Below, piece after piece: positions 20,691 to 31,999 of a DNA stretch of 64,000 nucleotides. Source of the DNA: Ridgeia piscesae. Its lineage: Eukaryota; Annelida; Polychaeta; Sabellida; Siboglinidae. How positions within the stretch are numbered: the stretch's first letter is position 1; each line of letters opens with the position of its first letter. The stretch is from assembly GCA_025642075.2 (NCBI GenBank), contig JAODUO010001721.1, positions 1 to 64,000 of the forward strand, given 5' to 3'. The position numbers and the translations under genes are program-made. A model generated the notes under the pieces. That model saw only the letters and a list, made by a program, of their open reading frames with translations. It was not told the origin of the DNA and searched no databases.

Positions 20691-22001
20691 TGTCAGCGTG
20701 GTTACGTATGTGTGCAGATTCAGTCCTATGATGATTATATTTTTCTTCTTTGAGTTTTGTTCAAGATCATTGATCTGTGATTCCAGTTTGTCAATACTTG
20801 CCCCCTTTTCTGTGATGACAGTGACAAGTGTCTGTAAGCAATGCTGTCAATGTGCATGTAGCGCAGGGCTTTATACAGAACCAAATTATTGTTAGTCACA
20901 CATGTTTTGGTGAACACATCCATGGATGTTAACTGTTAAGCTAGTTTACAAACTTTAAAATGTGTCTGATGACCTGAAATGGACTACAAACACACACAAG
21001 ACACCATCCATTTACACTGACTACTAACGCATAACTGACAATATCTATGGTTTTGGAACCTTTTTTTGCTCCTTCATTTTTACCCGTCCATCCATATTTC
21101 TACCCATCCACAACAGTTTTTACCCATCCAAATGACAGGTGGACGGGTCTCTGCATAAAGCTATGATGTAGCGTATGATGTGGGTCACTGTGGCATATTG
21201 AAATTTGGCTACACATCTTCTACCACCTTAGTTGTCCAAGTCCTTGTTGTGTCATGCTGCTGGGTGGTGACGCTGCTGTAGATGTTGATGCATGCTTGTG
21301 TGAAGTGTGTTCACCCGAAGTGTCGTTGCAGATGATGTGGGCCCGTCCTTCTTCAAGGACGTACATGCCTGCCCTGTATTGACACGTTGTCATAGTTTCC
21401 CCACACAGAGTGTTTATGTGTGTACCAGCACAAACCTTAACAGAAACAAATGTCACATCCATAAAAGCAACTACCGCACAGCTGTCCATGGTTATGTTGA
21501 CCAGTTAAGAAGATGCACTATTTTGACATGCACATGCCTGCGATGTCACATCGTCATTCTGCTGTTGTCACGTCACTTCTTGAACAATTCTCCCACATGT
21601 TGGCAAATTCTTTGACCTCAAAATCATACTTACGGATGAAGTTACATATACTAACACATACACTGTATTGTAAAGTTTTGAAAATTGGCTAACTTGAAAA
21701 TAATGATGGATATGCAAAGAACTTTTATATACAAGAAAAACAAATTTCAAGATAATGTCATTTTTGTGTTGTATTATCCTATACATCTCTATGTAAATGT
21801 TTAAGTATAACAACTTATATCTCAGCCATTTCTTGTCATAATCACAAAAGCTTTACTGTTATGTAAAGATCTACTCAAATAGATTTCAATTCATCAAGAA
21901 AATAAATACCAACATTGTGATCACAGTTGACTTTGTGACCTTCAAAATGACCTTTAAATTAAAATTAAGCGTTGTGTGGAACGTCCGGTAGTTGTGGCAT
22001 T
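20691..22001. repeat. Tandem unit 3 (type A)
   Basis: Matches unit 1 at diagnostic positions (CTGCATAAAG, ATGTAGCGTATG, CATCCATAAAAGC). It encodes the same broken minus-strand stretch (CAVVAFMDVTFVSVKVCAG...). Confidence 0.85.
20864..21165 (+). mobile_element. hAT-type MITE copy 7 (in unit 3)
   Basis: Same insertion, with ATGTAGCG retained on both sides, as in unit 1. Confidence 0.95.
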
Positions 22002-23318
22002 TGTCAGCGTGGTTGCGTATGTGTGCAGATTCAGTCCTATGATGATTATATTTTACTTCTTTGAGTTTTATTCAAGATCATTGATCTGTGATTCCAATTT
22101 GTCAATTCTTGCCCCCTTTTCTGTGATGACAGTGACAAGTGTCTGTAAGCAATGCTGTCAATGTGCATGTAGCGCAGGGCTTTATACAGAACCAAATTAT
22201 TGCTAGTCACACATGTTTTGGTGAACACATCCATGGATGTTAACTGTTAAGCTAGTTTACAAACTTTAAAATGTGTCTGATGACCTGAAATGGACTACAA
22301 ACACACACAAGACACCATCCATTTACACTGACTACTAACGCATAACTGACAATATCTATGGTTATGGAACCTTTTTTTGCTCCTTCATTTTTTACCCGTC
22401 CACCCATATTTCTACCCATCCACAACAGTTTTTACCCGTCCAAATGACAGTTGGACGGGTCTCTACATAAAGCTATGATGAAGCACATGATGTGGGTCAC
22501 TGTGGCATATTGAAGTTTGGCTACACATCTTCCACCACCTTAGTTGTCCAAGTCCTTGTTGTGTCATGCTGCTGGGTGATGACGCTGCTGTAGATGTTGA
22601 TGCATGCTTGTGTGAAGTGTGTTCACCCGAAGTGTCGTTGCAGATGACGTGGGCCCGTCCTTCTTCAAGGACGTACACGCCTGCCCTGTATTGACACGTT
22701 GTCATAGTTTCCCCACACAGAGTGTTTATGTGTGTACCAGCACAAACCTTAACAGAAACAAATGTCATATGCATAAAAGCAACTACCACAATGCTGTCCA
22801 TGCTTATGTTGACCAGTTAAGAAGATGCACTATTTTGACATGCACATGCCTGCGATGTCACATCGTCATTCTGCTGTTGTCACGTCACTTCTTGAACAAT
22901 TCTCCCACATGCTGGCAAATTCTTTGACCTCAAAATCATACTTACAGATGAAGTTACATATACTAACACATACACTCTATTGTAAAGTTTTGAAAATAGG
23001 CTAACTTGAAAATAATGATGGATATGCAAAGAACTTTTATATACAAGAAAACAAAATTTCAAGATAATGTCATTTTTGTGTTGCATTATCCTATACATCT
23101 CTATGTAAATGTTTAAGTATAACAACTTGTATATCAGCCAATTCTTGTCATAATCACAAAAGCTTTACAGTTATGTAAAGATCTACTCAACTATATTTAA
23201 ATTCATCATGAAAATAAAAACCAACATTATGATCCCATCTGACTTTGTGACCTTCAAAATAACCTTTAAATTAAAATTAAGCGTTGTGTGGAATGGAATG
23301 TACGGCAGTTGTGGCATT
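22002..23318. repeat. Tandem unit 4 (type B)
   Basis: Almost identical to unit 2 at 2,628 bp distance for its first ~500 bp. Part of it is A-like (CCACCACCTTAG), indicating a patch of gene conversion or unequal exchange within the array. Confidence 0.85.
22175..22477 (+). mobile_element. hAT-type MITE copy 8 (in unit 4)
   Basis: Same insertion, type-B right flank (ATGAAGCA), as in unit 2. Confidence 0.93.
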
Positions 23319-23766
23319 TGTCAGCGTGGTTCAATCCTGTGATGATTATATTTTTTTCTTTGAGTTTTGTTCAAGATCATTGATCTGTGGTTCCAGTTTG
23401 TCAATTCTTGTGTCCTTTTCTGTGATGACAGTCATAAGTGTCTGTAAGCAGTGCTGTCAACGTGCATGTGGCGTCTGAGGTGGGTCACTGGCATATTGAA
23501 GTTTGGCTACACATCTTCGCCAAGGTACCTTAGTTGGCCAAGTCCTTGTTGTGTCATGCTGCTGGGTGGTGACGCTGCTGTAGATGTTGATGCATGCTTG
23601 TGTGGAATGTGTTCATCTGAAGTGTAGTTGCAGATGACGTAGGCCTGTCCTTCTACAAGGACATACCAAGGACGTACACGTCTGCCCTGTATTGACACGT
23701 CATAGTTTCCACACACAGAGTTTTTATGTGTGTACCAGCACAATCCTTAACAGAAACAAATGTCAC
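23319..23766. repeat. Tandem unit 5, partial, MITE-free empty site
   Basis: Homology to the other units runs directly across the MITE position: ...GCATGTGGCG joins TCTGAGGTGGGTCACTGGCA, one copy of the 8-bp target (23,466-23,473) and no element. The minus-strand coding stretch is better here: AKLQYASDPPQTPHAR, then TVITEKDTRIDKLE, then NDLEQNSK. The unit breaks off at the (CA)n tract. Confidence 0.92.
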
Positions 23767-23780
23767 TTATATAATGTAAC

Positions 23781-23834
23781 GCATGCACGCACACATGCAT
23801 GCACGCATGCACACACACATGCACGCACACGCAC

Positions 23835-23918
<84 letters not shown>
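23781..23918. repeat. (CA)n microsatellite with GCACGCAT head
   Basis: About 45 bp of mixed GCATGCAC/GCACACAC followed by about 90 bp of pure CA. It forms the right border of the tandem array. Confidence 0.97.
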
Positions 23919-23919
<1 letters not shown>

Positions 23920-23929
23920 CTGCTATGGC

Positions 23930-24840
23930 TTTATTTCCTTTCTTCGATTAGATAATTGGTCATATGTCATTTGTAATAAACATAAGTCATTTTTTTAGCT
24001 GTTATGTGAGATTTAGTGGCATTGTACTTATTGTATAAGCAGTAATTATACACTTGAAATAGCAGACACTCCTTAATCTTACTTCACCTCTTAAGTAATG
24101 AGTTTCACTTTGACTAGATATGGCTTCGCATAATGAACCGTATTGTAAAAACTGTTCATTATAATTATATAAAGGTGTATGTTATCTGAACCACAAAGGA
24201 ATTATCTATATATTGGTATAGAAATCAATGTTGTATGACTAATTGAAACTAATTAGTATATAAGTTACAAATTATAAAAAATGCAAGATGGCTGAAAATA
24301 AAAATGAAAATTAGTTTTGCTTTGTGATTCCTGCATAATTATAAGCAATTATCTGATCAGTTATTACATCATTGCAAGATATAAGGTATCTTCTATGTAT
24401 AACACAAAAATTACATTCATACATCAACTGGGATTCTATATTATGTCATTTAGAAAGTTGGTCCTGTGTTTCTCAAATCAAGACTGAAATAGTACATACT
24501 GCAAATGTCACTGCCATCACAAGTATTAAATACACATACAGTACAAAACAAAATGATATTGTATGAATCAGAATAAATTTGCCTACACTGTCTCATCGAA
24601 ATTACTGTCGTGTGACTACAAATCATTTTGAAAATAAACAGAATATTAGATATGTAAAAAATCCAGACAAAAAAACAAGATGGCTGATAGGATACATGAA
24701 ATAGGTTTTATTTTGTGGCTAATGCACAATTATTTGACTGCTCAGAACAAACTGAAATTTCGCCGATGTCAACCACGGCTGTCACCATCGCTGCTGCTTT
24801 TCATATTTTTCATCTGAATCATCAGACATAATAACTAACA
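23930..24840. repeat. AT-rich spacer with a diverged ~370-bp duplication
   Basis: The blocks near 24,230-24,370 and 24,600-24,745 are similar (AAGATGGCTGA, TTAGTTTTGCTTTGTGATTC versus TAGGTTTTATTTTGTGGCTA, then GCATAATTATAAGCAATTAT versus GCACAATTATTTG). No gene is recognised. Confidence 0.45.
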
Positions 24841-24849
24841 CAACTGCAA

Positions 24850-25572
24850 TTATTGCTCATGATCATCACTAACATGAATAGTGAAACATCTACGGTCACT
24901 GCTGATTTGCTTTTGGTAGAAAGTACCGTTTTTCTCGATCGATATAAGTAAACTTGATGTCAAACCTTCGTCATATCCCTTGTCTACATCTGGGTATAAT
25001 TTGACGGAGTTACCATGAAAAACTAGTGAAATGTAATGATTATTATACACACTAGTGTAAAACCCTGAAATAGCGGGGCTCAGGATCCATGAGGTTAATG
25101 AAACATTGTACATAATTGTCCTTCTCACTGCACAAAATCAGATGTTTTGTTTCAGGCCAGGAATTTATGTGACATACTTTATGTCTGCCACCTCCCACAG
25201 CCGCATGAATTCCCTTGTGGGAAAATGCAGAGTTTTCCTGATAAGATGGCCATGTTCGACAATTCCATCTTATCTTATCTTTCTGGCCACTCGAATAAGG
25301 AGCAATATATGTTGTCCTAAACTGGATGATGACATTCACCAGTGCTCTCTTGGCTTTACCACAATATCAGGATACCACCTGACCACGAATGCAACTGTCA
25401 CACAGCAGTCCACGCCTATGTCAGTAAAGAAGACACACTCACTTTGACATGCCTGAAATGTCACATCATTATCATTGTCACTGAGACCTGAATCAGAGTG
25501 TCTGTCAACACACTCCGTGGGGTCAGCCTGTTCAACATCAGAGCAATCATTACATTTCACCAGGATGCACAC
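24850..25572 (-). pseudogene. Unrecognised coding remnant related to the tandem-array segment
   Basis: Minus strand: CQSECVFFTDIGVDCCVTVA, FVVRWYPDIVVKPREHW (25,450-25,336), then RKTLHFPTREFMRLWEVAD-like (about 25,240-25,180), then after AG/GT-like junctions SGFYTSVYNNHYISLVFHGN and SLLISIEKNGTFYQKQISSD (25,060-24,850). The first stretch aligns at nucleotide and protein level with the CAVVAFMDVTFVSVKVCAG stretch of the array units. This may therefore be a fuller relative of the gene whose fragment was amplified. Several stops are present. Function unknown. Confidence 0.4.
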
Positions 25573-25579
25573 TGTTTGG

Positions 25580-26490
25580 AAACACGAGCTGAACGATCTC
25601 CTTCAAGTTGTCCTTGATCTTCTCTACACTCAGGGTTTACCCGCATATGTCACCAGGAATAAGGTCGTGTTTGCCTTCATCACTTCAGGATACTTGAGTT
25701 TAAGAAAGTTCAAATGCTACTCCAAAGCTTCTCAGGTCTGCTTGTCTGACATACTTATTTGCCACTCCCTGAAGATTGCTGAGGATTTTCAGCTCGTTCT
25801 CTTTGGATAACTGCAAATTTATGCTGCTGAGTTTTGCATTTCTGTTTGCTCTCTGAGACCTCTTAACTGCTGCAAATGTGGTTTATCAGCAGCAGAAAGT
25901 CTGGCTAGTTAGGCTTTCACAGTAACAGAGCATTCCTCCCTCTCTAGCTTCCTGTCTGGCCCAACATCCTGATGAGGCTTAGATTGTCTCATACAGTTTG
26001 TACTGTTTATTGACCCGCATAGCTACTTTAGTTGTTAAGGTTTGTAGTCTGGCATTTGGCTCTTGCATAGTTGTTGACTACATTGTCCAAAGTTGCTCTC
26101 ATATGTTGCTATGAGCTTCTTGTCCCTGCAGTACAACAAGTACATGTGTGGTTGGCTCCCAGTACTGACCTCCTCGAAATACTCGCCAGATATCTCCTTA
26201 AGTCCTGCTGCTGCAGCTGTGGTGCTGCCAGCCTGGAGCTACTGAATAGCCCATGAGATGATCTCTTCTCCATAAGTTGGACATCCACAAGATAACATGA
26301 GGTCTTTCCCATAGTAGCACTTCCCCACAAAGAGTCTTTCGAGCACTGTCAGCACTTGTTGAGGTCATCTCCAGAAGAAATTTGCTGTCCCTGATCTGTG
26401 TGCTACTGAAAGCAATCTGTGCTCTCAGATTTGAGCATGATGAAGAAAGACGAGGCACATTGCGTAGCATCAGCTGCCACAAGTTGAGCT
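25580..26490 (-). pseudogene. Unrecognised coiled-coil-like coding remnant
   Basis: Minus strand shows LRQKDQVVSSA, NLRAQIAFSSTQIRDSKFLL, EMTSTSADSARKTLCGEVL and, lower down, RANRNAKLSSINLQLSKENE with LKILSNLQGVANKYV. Charged and leucine-rich spacing suggests coiled coil. Frame changes and stops interrupt it. It may belong to the same decayed gene as the preceding entry. No family is recognised. Confidence 0.35.
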
Positions 26491-27079
26491 CTAACCTCAG
26501 AATTCCTTAGGCACTGCTAACAACCTGATCCTTCTGTCGCAGCTACCGATCGCTGTTGTCCCGTGTTGACATTCTGCTTTCATAGAAGTCGACGATGCTC
26601 CTTGTTGATGTGATGTGTTTGCGGGCCTTGTATTTCATGCCGATAGTGTCTGTTTTTAGTGGCAAAACCAATTCACACGTATGTCTTATTTTTGATGCAT
26701 AACATCCCACCCCTCATATTAATCAGCCAAGTTGAAGCCCACAGCTGATGTGTGTGCATAGTAAATAATATTAAAACTTTATTTTAACACCATCAAATCT
26801 AGGACTTCTATCCCATCCACGGGTGTGTACATACATGTAAATAACTAGACATTGTGATAATAAATCTGCGTGTGCTGATTAAATAATGATGTTAGTAATA
26901 ACATAGAAAGTAGTGTTGGCACTCATGGCACTTCTACATCATTGTGTTCATCAGACACATAAGACATCATGCTAAAACAATACTATTAATGTTAATAAAG
27001 TGACATTTTAAACTAAAAATAATAATAATATAATTACATTCAGTATAGTAGTAATAAAAACGGTGTAAAGTAAAGTTTT
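26491..27079. other. No recognisable feature
   Basis: AT-rich spacer; no motif or TE end recognised. Confidence 0.5.
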
Positions 27080-28001
27080 TTAAAATGTATATACAATAAT
27101 AATTATAACAAAACTGCTTGTATTATAGGAAAATAGTTAAAAAGAATTAGTGTCATAAAATGTATACAATCAATTCATCCAGATCATGTCCAGGAAAGGT
27201 CCACATGAATTACTCAATGTAAGCTTTGAAAAGATGTGTTTTCATGCTGTTTTGAAGAAACTGATTGTTGCGCTGGCTCTGATATTGTTTAGAAATGTAT
27301 TCAAGGCCTTTGCTGCGGATACGGTGAACAGTCGCGTTCCCCACAAGTTTTTAGATTTATGTTCAGTTAGTAGCAGCTTGTTTGCAGAGCGCATATTTCC
27401 ACGGAGTGGTTTGTACGGTTTAACGAGGCTATACAAGTACCCCCTGGTAAGTAGATGAGACACCGTGGATTGTTTTAAACACAAACATGGAGATTTTGAA
27501 AATGATTCTCTGTTTGATTGGTAGCCAGTGTATTGGTTGAGGATAGGTGTGATGTGAGTAAATTTCCTGGAGAGCGTGACAAGTCTGGCAGCAGTGTTTT
27601 GTAATCGCTGGAGTCATTTTAGCTGCGTTTCGTTGAGGCCGTGAAGTAGTGAATTGCACGTATCCCGTCTAGAAGTAATGAGCACATGAGTGAGTAGTTC
27701 CACAACCGGCTGATTGATATGCTTACAAATCATTCAAATATTTCTGATTGATACACACACAGCTCTGGACACTTTCACGATGTGTTTATCCATGGAAAGG
27801 TTCTCATCAATGATAATGCCGAGGTTCGTGACACTGTTGGTAGGAATGATGGTGTCGCTCACTCTGATCTATGTGATGTTGACTTTTGATCTCTGTTCTT
27901 TTGATTCAACCACAATGAATTATGTTTTTCCATTGTTCAGCTTCAGGAAATTCCGTGACATCCATTGACGAAGTTTGTCAAGACAGGCTTCAATTTCCTC
28001 T

Positions 28002-28283
28002 ATTGCGTCTTTATGCAGGACAACATTATTGCCAGTCACACATGTTTTGTGGACACATGGATGTTTTACAAACTTTAAATATGTGTGATGACCTAAAATG
28101 GACTACAAACTCACTTTTGAGGCATAACTGACAATATATATGGTTTAAACTTTTATTTTTGCTCCTTCATTTTTTTACCCGTCCTATCCACTTTTCTACC
28201 CGTCCTATCCACTTTTCTACCCCTCTACAATGGTTTTTACCCGGTCCAAATGACAGGTAGACAGGTCTCTGCATAAACCTACG
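28002..28283 (+). mobile_element. hAT-type MITE copy 9, at a deletion junction
   Basis: Interior and right part match the family (TCTTTATGCAGGACAACATT ... CTGCATAAACCTACG). The outer bases are altered and the flanks (CTATTGCG and TGATCCGG) do not match, so no target duplication remains. Confidence 0.8.
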
Positions 28284-28299
28284 TGATCCGGGCCAACGG

Positions 28300-29600
28300 A
28301 GGTGAAAGAGCATTGTTGTGGTGTTTCACTAGTGATGTTGGCAGTGGGTCTAGTTCAAACGATTTTGTGGCAGATGCTAGTGTTATTTTTTACATCCAAA
28401 AGTGACGCAGGTCCAAACACATCGAAGCGCATACTCACAACTGCTGGTGTGTTGTCAGTTGTCAGCGGAGATTGATTAAGGCACATCACCTCTATCTTTT
28501 CTTTGAAACTTCGCTGGAATCTGGTAGCGAGTGCCGAGTGTGATTCGTCTGCCACTTCTGGTAGAGCTCTATTCACCTTTCGGCCAAGGAGTGAATCTGC
28601 GATAATATAGATGAGGCGCATGTTGCCGCCAGCTTTCAAGATCTCGGATCTGTAGTATTCAGAGTGGGCTGTCTTTAGCGATTTCCGCAACGTATTGCAA
28701 CGATCTGTGAAAATGTGTCGATGCACCTTTAAGCCTGATTTCCGCCAAAGGCGTTCGGCACGCCGGACGACTCGCTTTTCCTCGGTCATATCATTGGTGT
28801 GCCACGGAGTCATAGGTCTAACAGTAATGGTCAGCAACACTAGAGGGGCGTGCGCATCAACGATGGTACATAGACAGGTATCATAGCCCGCAAGTAGAGC
28901 AACGAGGTCAGCATTGATGTTGAACGATTCCAAATCTGCTGCAAAACTGCTGTTGTTGATCGCTGAATATTTTGATACATAACATGTCGCTTCAGATGGT
29001 CTGGTTTTGCCTGTAGGAGTCCGCATTTGACGGCGTAAAGGTCAGTGATTAGCGATGTGGGCCCGACAGCAGTGAAAATGCGATGCTGTGCTTTCGCTGT
29101 AATCACCAGGTCTAGCGTATTGCCCCACTCATGAGTCGTGCCCATAACATGTTGCTCAAAGCCAGCCGTGTTAAGCAGATCGGCTAGATTCAGTCAGTGC
29201 AAGTTGGGTCGCCATATTTCGTGTTGAAATCCCCGCACACAACCGTTTCTGTGGCGGGAGTACCAGTGATGAGTAACACCTTAGACACACCATCAAGGAA
29301 TGTCCCAAAACATGAGTTTGGTGGCTGGTACTTAACGATTACACGCATTGTGCAGCGAGCGCTTCGTAGAGTGATGGCAAGTGTTTCTGAGGCGTGGGTG
29401 TCGACAGTGATGCGGGATATGAGTTGGATAGTTTTGCGGAACAGAATTGCGATACCTCTACCACATCGAGCGCCTCCACGCGGCTGGTGAAGTGAAGTTA
29501 TCTCTGCAAAATTCAGAAACAGAAATCGTGTCTTCGTTCGTCAACCAGGTCTCAGACAGAGCAACAATGTCTGCATAGTCGGAGGAGAGCTGCACACTGG
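28300..29600 (-). pseudogene. LINE endonuclease and linker region (broken)
   Basis: Minus strand, N to C: a GGARCGRGIAILFRKTI block (about 29,480), VVCGDFNTKYGDP (about 29,230, the GDFN motif of APE-type endonucleases), THEWGNTLDLVITAKAQHR (29,140), then a 223-codon open stretch (29,026-28,355) with DAHAPLVLLTITVRPMTPWH and RRAERLWRKSGLKVHRHIF. That is the usual linker between EN and RT. The frame ends where the MITE junction begins. It once nicked target DNA for retrotransposition. Confidence 0.75.
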
Positions 29601-29984
29601 CATATTCAGTAACTTTGGAGCCAGCTGTGAAAAGTTTTCTGGCTCCAATGTCTACATTCCTTCAGAACATTGCGACTAACATTGGCACATGAATGTTGCT
29701 GACTTACATTACAACACTTTTAGCCTCTCCTATTCTTCTTCAGTCAGTGATTTTTTATCTGTGAGTTTCTGTAGATCCAGCGTATTATTATTAGGATTAT
29801 ATAATATGTTTGTATGTGTATGAGCGGTAAAACTAAAGAACAAAACCTAATTTTTTTTCACAAGCTCAGCTATAACTAATCATGGTGTTAAAAATGTGAT
29901 TCATAACATAGAAAATATCATCAGCGAGGTGTAAGTTGGTGATTAGTTTACCTCAAATGCCTACCATCCCTTCAAATCCACCGA

Positions 29985-30720
29985 AAGCCTCCATAATGAA
30001 GATAGGAAGACATTAAAAATGGTTGGTGAGAGTAAACGTCCCTGTCTCACACCAACCTGGTGGATAACCAGTTACTAATTTAATCTTCAAGCATAACCAC
30101 ACTCTGTGATTCTTGATATAAAGTTTGATTGTGTTTAACATTTCTGCACAAATTCCTTCTCGCTATACCTGATCAAAGGCTTTCTTGAAGTCTATGAAAT
30201 TATGGAATATTGATTTTTGGTCATTTTGATATTTCTTCAACAATCTAAGGTTGAAGATTTGCTCAAGTGCACTGTGCCCTTTTTAAACCCTGCTTGTTTT
30301 TCAACAATGATTGGTTCTGCTTGTCGGTGCAGTCGGTTCAATGTTATACGCAGGGGTATCTTGTTAGGATGACTTAGCAGGCTGATGGTGCCATAGTTAC
30401 TGCAAGGTTTCAAAATTTCCTTTCTTTCAGAGAGGGATGACAATTGGATGTGTTCATGCAAAAGGCCAAGTTCCTGGTTTCCAAACTTCATTACATCACT
30501 TTATGTAGGCTTCAGTTGTCATTTCACCTGCCTCCTTCAGCATATCAGCGGTTACACCTTTAATTCCAAGTGATTTACCATCCATCAGGCTGTTAATAGC
30601 TGATTCCACCTCAGCTCTTAGAAAGGGTGGGTCCTACGATGTGTCAGTATTCTTCTTCAGCATATCCAGCATGGTTTGATCAGAAGTCAGCTAATTATTA
30701 TGGAATTCGTCGCAGTATTC
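29985..30720 (-). mobile_element. RTE-like LINE reverse transcriptase fragment
   Basis: Minus strand: RWKEYCDEFHNN, PPFLRAEVESAINSLMDGKS, CSNYGTISLLSHPNK, EPIIVEKQAGFKKGT and VGVRQGRLLSPT (near 30,030). From memory these match the 'RWTEYCSELYN / NYRTISLISHPSK / VRQGCLLSPT' blocks of RTE-type endonuclease-reverse transcriptases. Multiple stops; the ADD motif is not visible before truncation at about 29,985. Confidence 0.7.
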
Positions 30721-30729
30721 CTTCCATCT

Positions 30730-31689
30730 GGGCCCGAGGTTATAAAACCGTACTCAATACTCTGTGCTCAAATTCCATGCTCAAGTCTCGCTTTCACACT
30801 GTGCTCATACTTACGGAGGTCACCAAACTTTCTGAGTATGATATCGTACTCATACTTGAGCACGAAACGTCAAATTCCTGAGTATGTTCAAGAGTGTGCT
30901 CAACGCCGTACTCAGACAAACAAAGATAACATAGAACTTGGTCGATTTCATTGTCAAAGTTCGTTGTTTTTAACAAGATATGCAGACCGATTTCAGCGTA
31001 CAAGTCGCTTCCGAGGTGTTGATCCAGGTGTTTGAAGAGGTAACATGAATGTTTTGACAGACACACTGTCTAATTGCTGACACATAACATGTACACAAAA
31101 CTCATTGATGACATCATAAATAAAAAACAATTTAAAAAAAATCAGTATTCTAGACTAAGCCAACCTAAGATCAGAATTTGTCATCATTAATTTTATTCGA
31201 AGTCGATGCCAAATTCTGCTTTCAGTTTTAAACTTAAGTGCAATATTTTCAATTTTGCCAAATTGAACTCCATATCAAGGTTCCGCTTCTTTATCGTGTC
31301 ATTTTGATTCCGTAGCATTTCAATTCAAGCTTCCATTTGTCTTGCTGCAGAATGATTTGCTTTGTATCCTCACATGTATTTTTGTACGTTTCTTCATCCT
31401 GCAGTAATCTTATTTTTGATGTTTTTTCACTGTTTCTGTAAAAATATTATTTAGCAAAAAGTTCACTGAAACACAATAGTATAAGGTATTCATAGCATAT
31501 TCTGCAAACATTTCAAAATTAAAGGTAAATAACCCATATTACTTAACATTTCTCAGGATAGTTCTTTCTCCAATCTAAAGTTTTCATTTTTCATATACAA
31601 AAACAAGATCTTTCTTTTTACTTGTTTTGTCTGATGATACACGCCGACTTCATCAGTACTAATGATGAATTACGTCATGGTATTCGTGG
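30730..31689. other. No recognisable gene; GTACTCA-rich patch
   Basis: Around 30,740-30,910 the strings GTACTCA, TGTGCTCA and TGAGTATG recur in both orientations over about 170 bp. This suggests a short element with internal inverted repeats. The remainder is featureless. Confidence 0.4.
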
Positions 31690-31701
31690 GGTAGCTTTGA
31701 A

Positions 31702-31999
31702 CAGGGCTTTATGCAGGACCAAATTATTGCCAGTCACACATGTTTCGGCGGACACATGGATGTGAATTGTTAAGCCATTTTACAAACTTTAAAATGTGTC
31801 TGATGACCTAAAATGGACTACAAACACACATATGACACCATTTATACTCACTTCTAAGGCATAAATGACAATATCTATGGTTTCGGAAGACCTTTTGTTG
31901 CGCCTTCATTTTTGGACCTGTCCACCAATATTTCTACCCGTCCACAACGGTGTTTACCCGTCCAAATGACGGGTGGACAGGTCTTTGCATAAAGCTATG
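31702..31999 (+). mobile_element. hAT-type MITE copy 10
   Basis: CAGGGCTTTATGCAG start, TTGCATAAAGCTATG end. GGTAGCTT occurs at 32,000-32,007 and at 31,690-31,697, with four extra bases (TGAA) between the left copy and the element. It inserted into the Penelope-like fragment. Confidence 0.88.

Larger units (their letters stand above)
18066..23766. repeat. 1.31-kb tandem array with 2.63-kb A-B higher-order repeat
   Basis: Unit starts (TGTCAGCGTGGTT) fall at 18,066, 19,374, 20,691, 22,002 and 23,319, giving periods of 1308, 1317, 1311 and 1317 bp. Units 1 and 3 share variants (for example CATCCATAAAAGC, CTCTGCATAAAG) that differ from units 2 and 4 (CATATGCATAAAAGC, CTCTACATAAAG). Predicted frames at 19,348-19,578 and 21,976-22,206 are identical. 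Units 1-4 each hold one MITE; unit 5 is short and lacks it. The array ends in a (CA)n tract. Confidence 0.95.
27080..29690 (-). mobile_element. CR1/L2-like LINE with RT core deleted
   Basis: Minus strand 29,690 to 28,300 holds the endonuclease and EN-RT linker. 28,000 to 27,080 holds the RT C-terminal part: CLDKLRQWMSRNFLKLNNGK, SVTNLGIIIDENLSMDKHIV, IHWLPIKQRIIFK and GTRLFTVSAAKALN. Between them lies a MITE where the catalytic palm (the PQG...ADD region) should be. Many frameshifts and stops are present. Confidence 0.75.

Noticed and set aside
19348..22206. 76-codon frames repeated in each array unit as a conserved small gene
   Set aside because: They run across the MITE boundary and are identical only because the units are recent duplicates; the likely ancestral coding strand is the opposite one.
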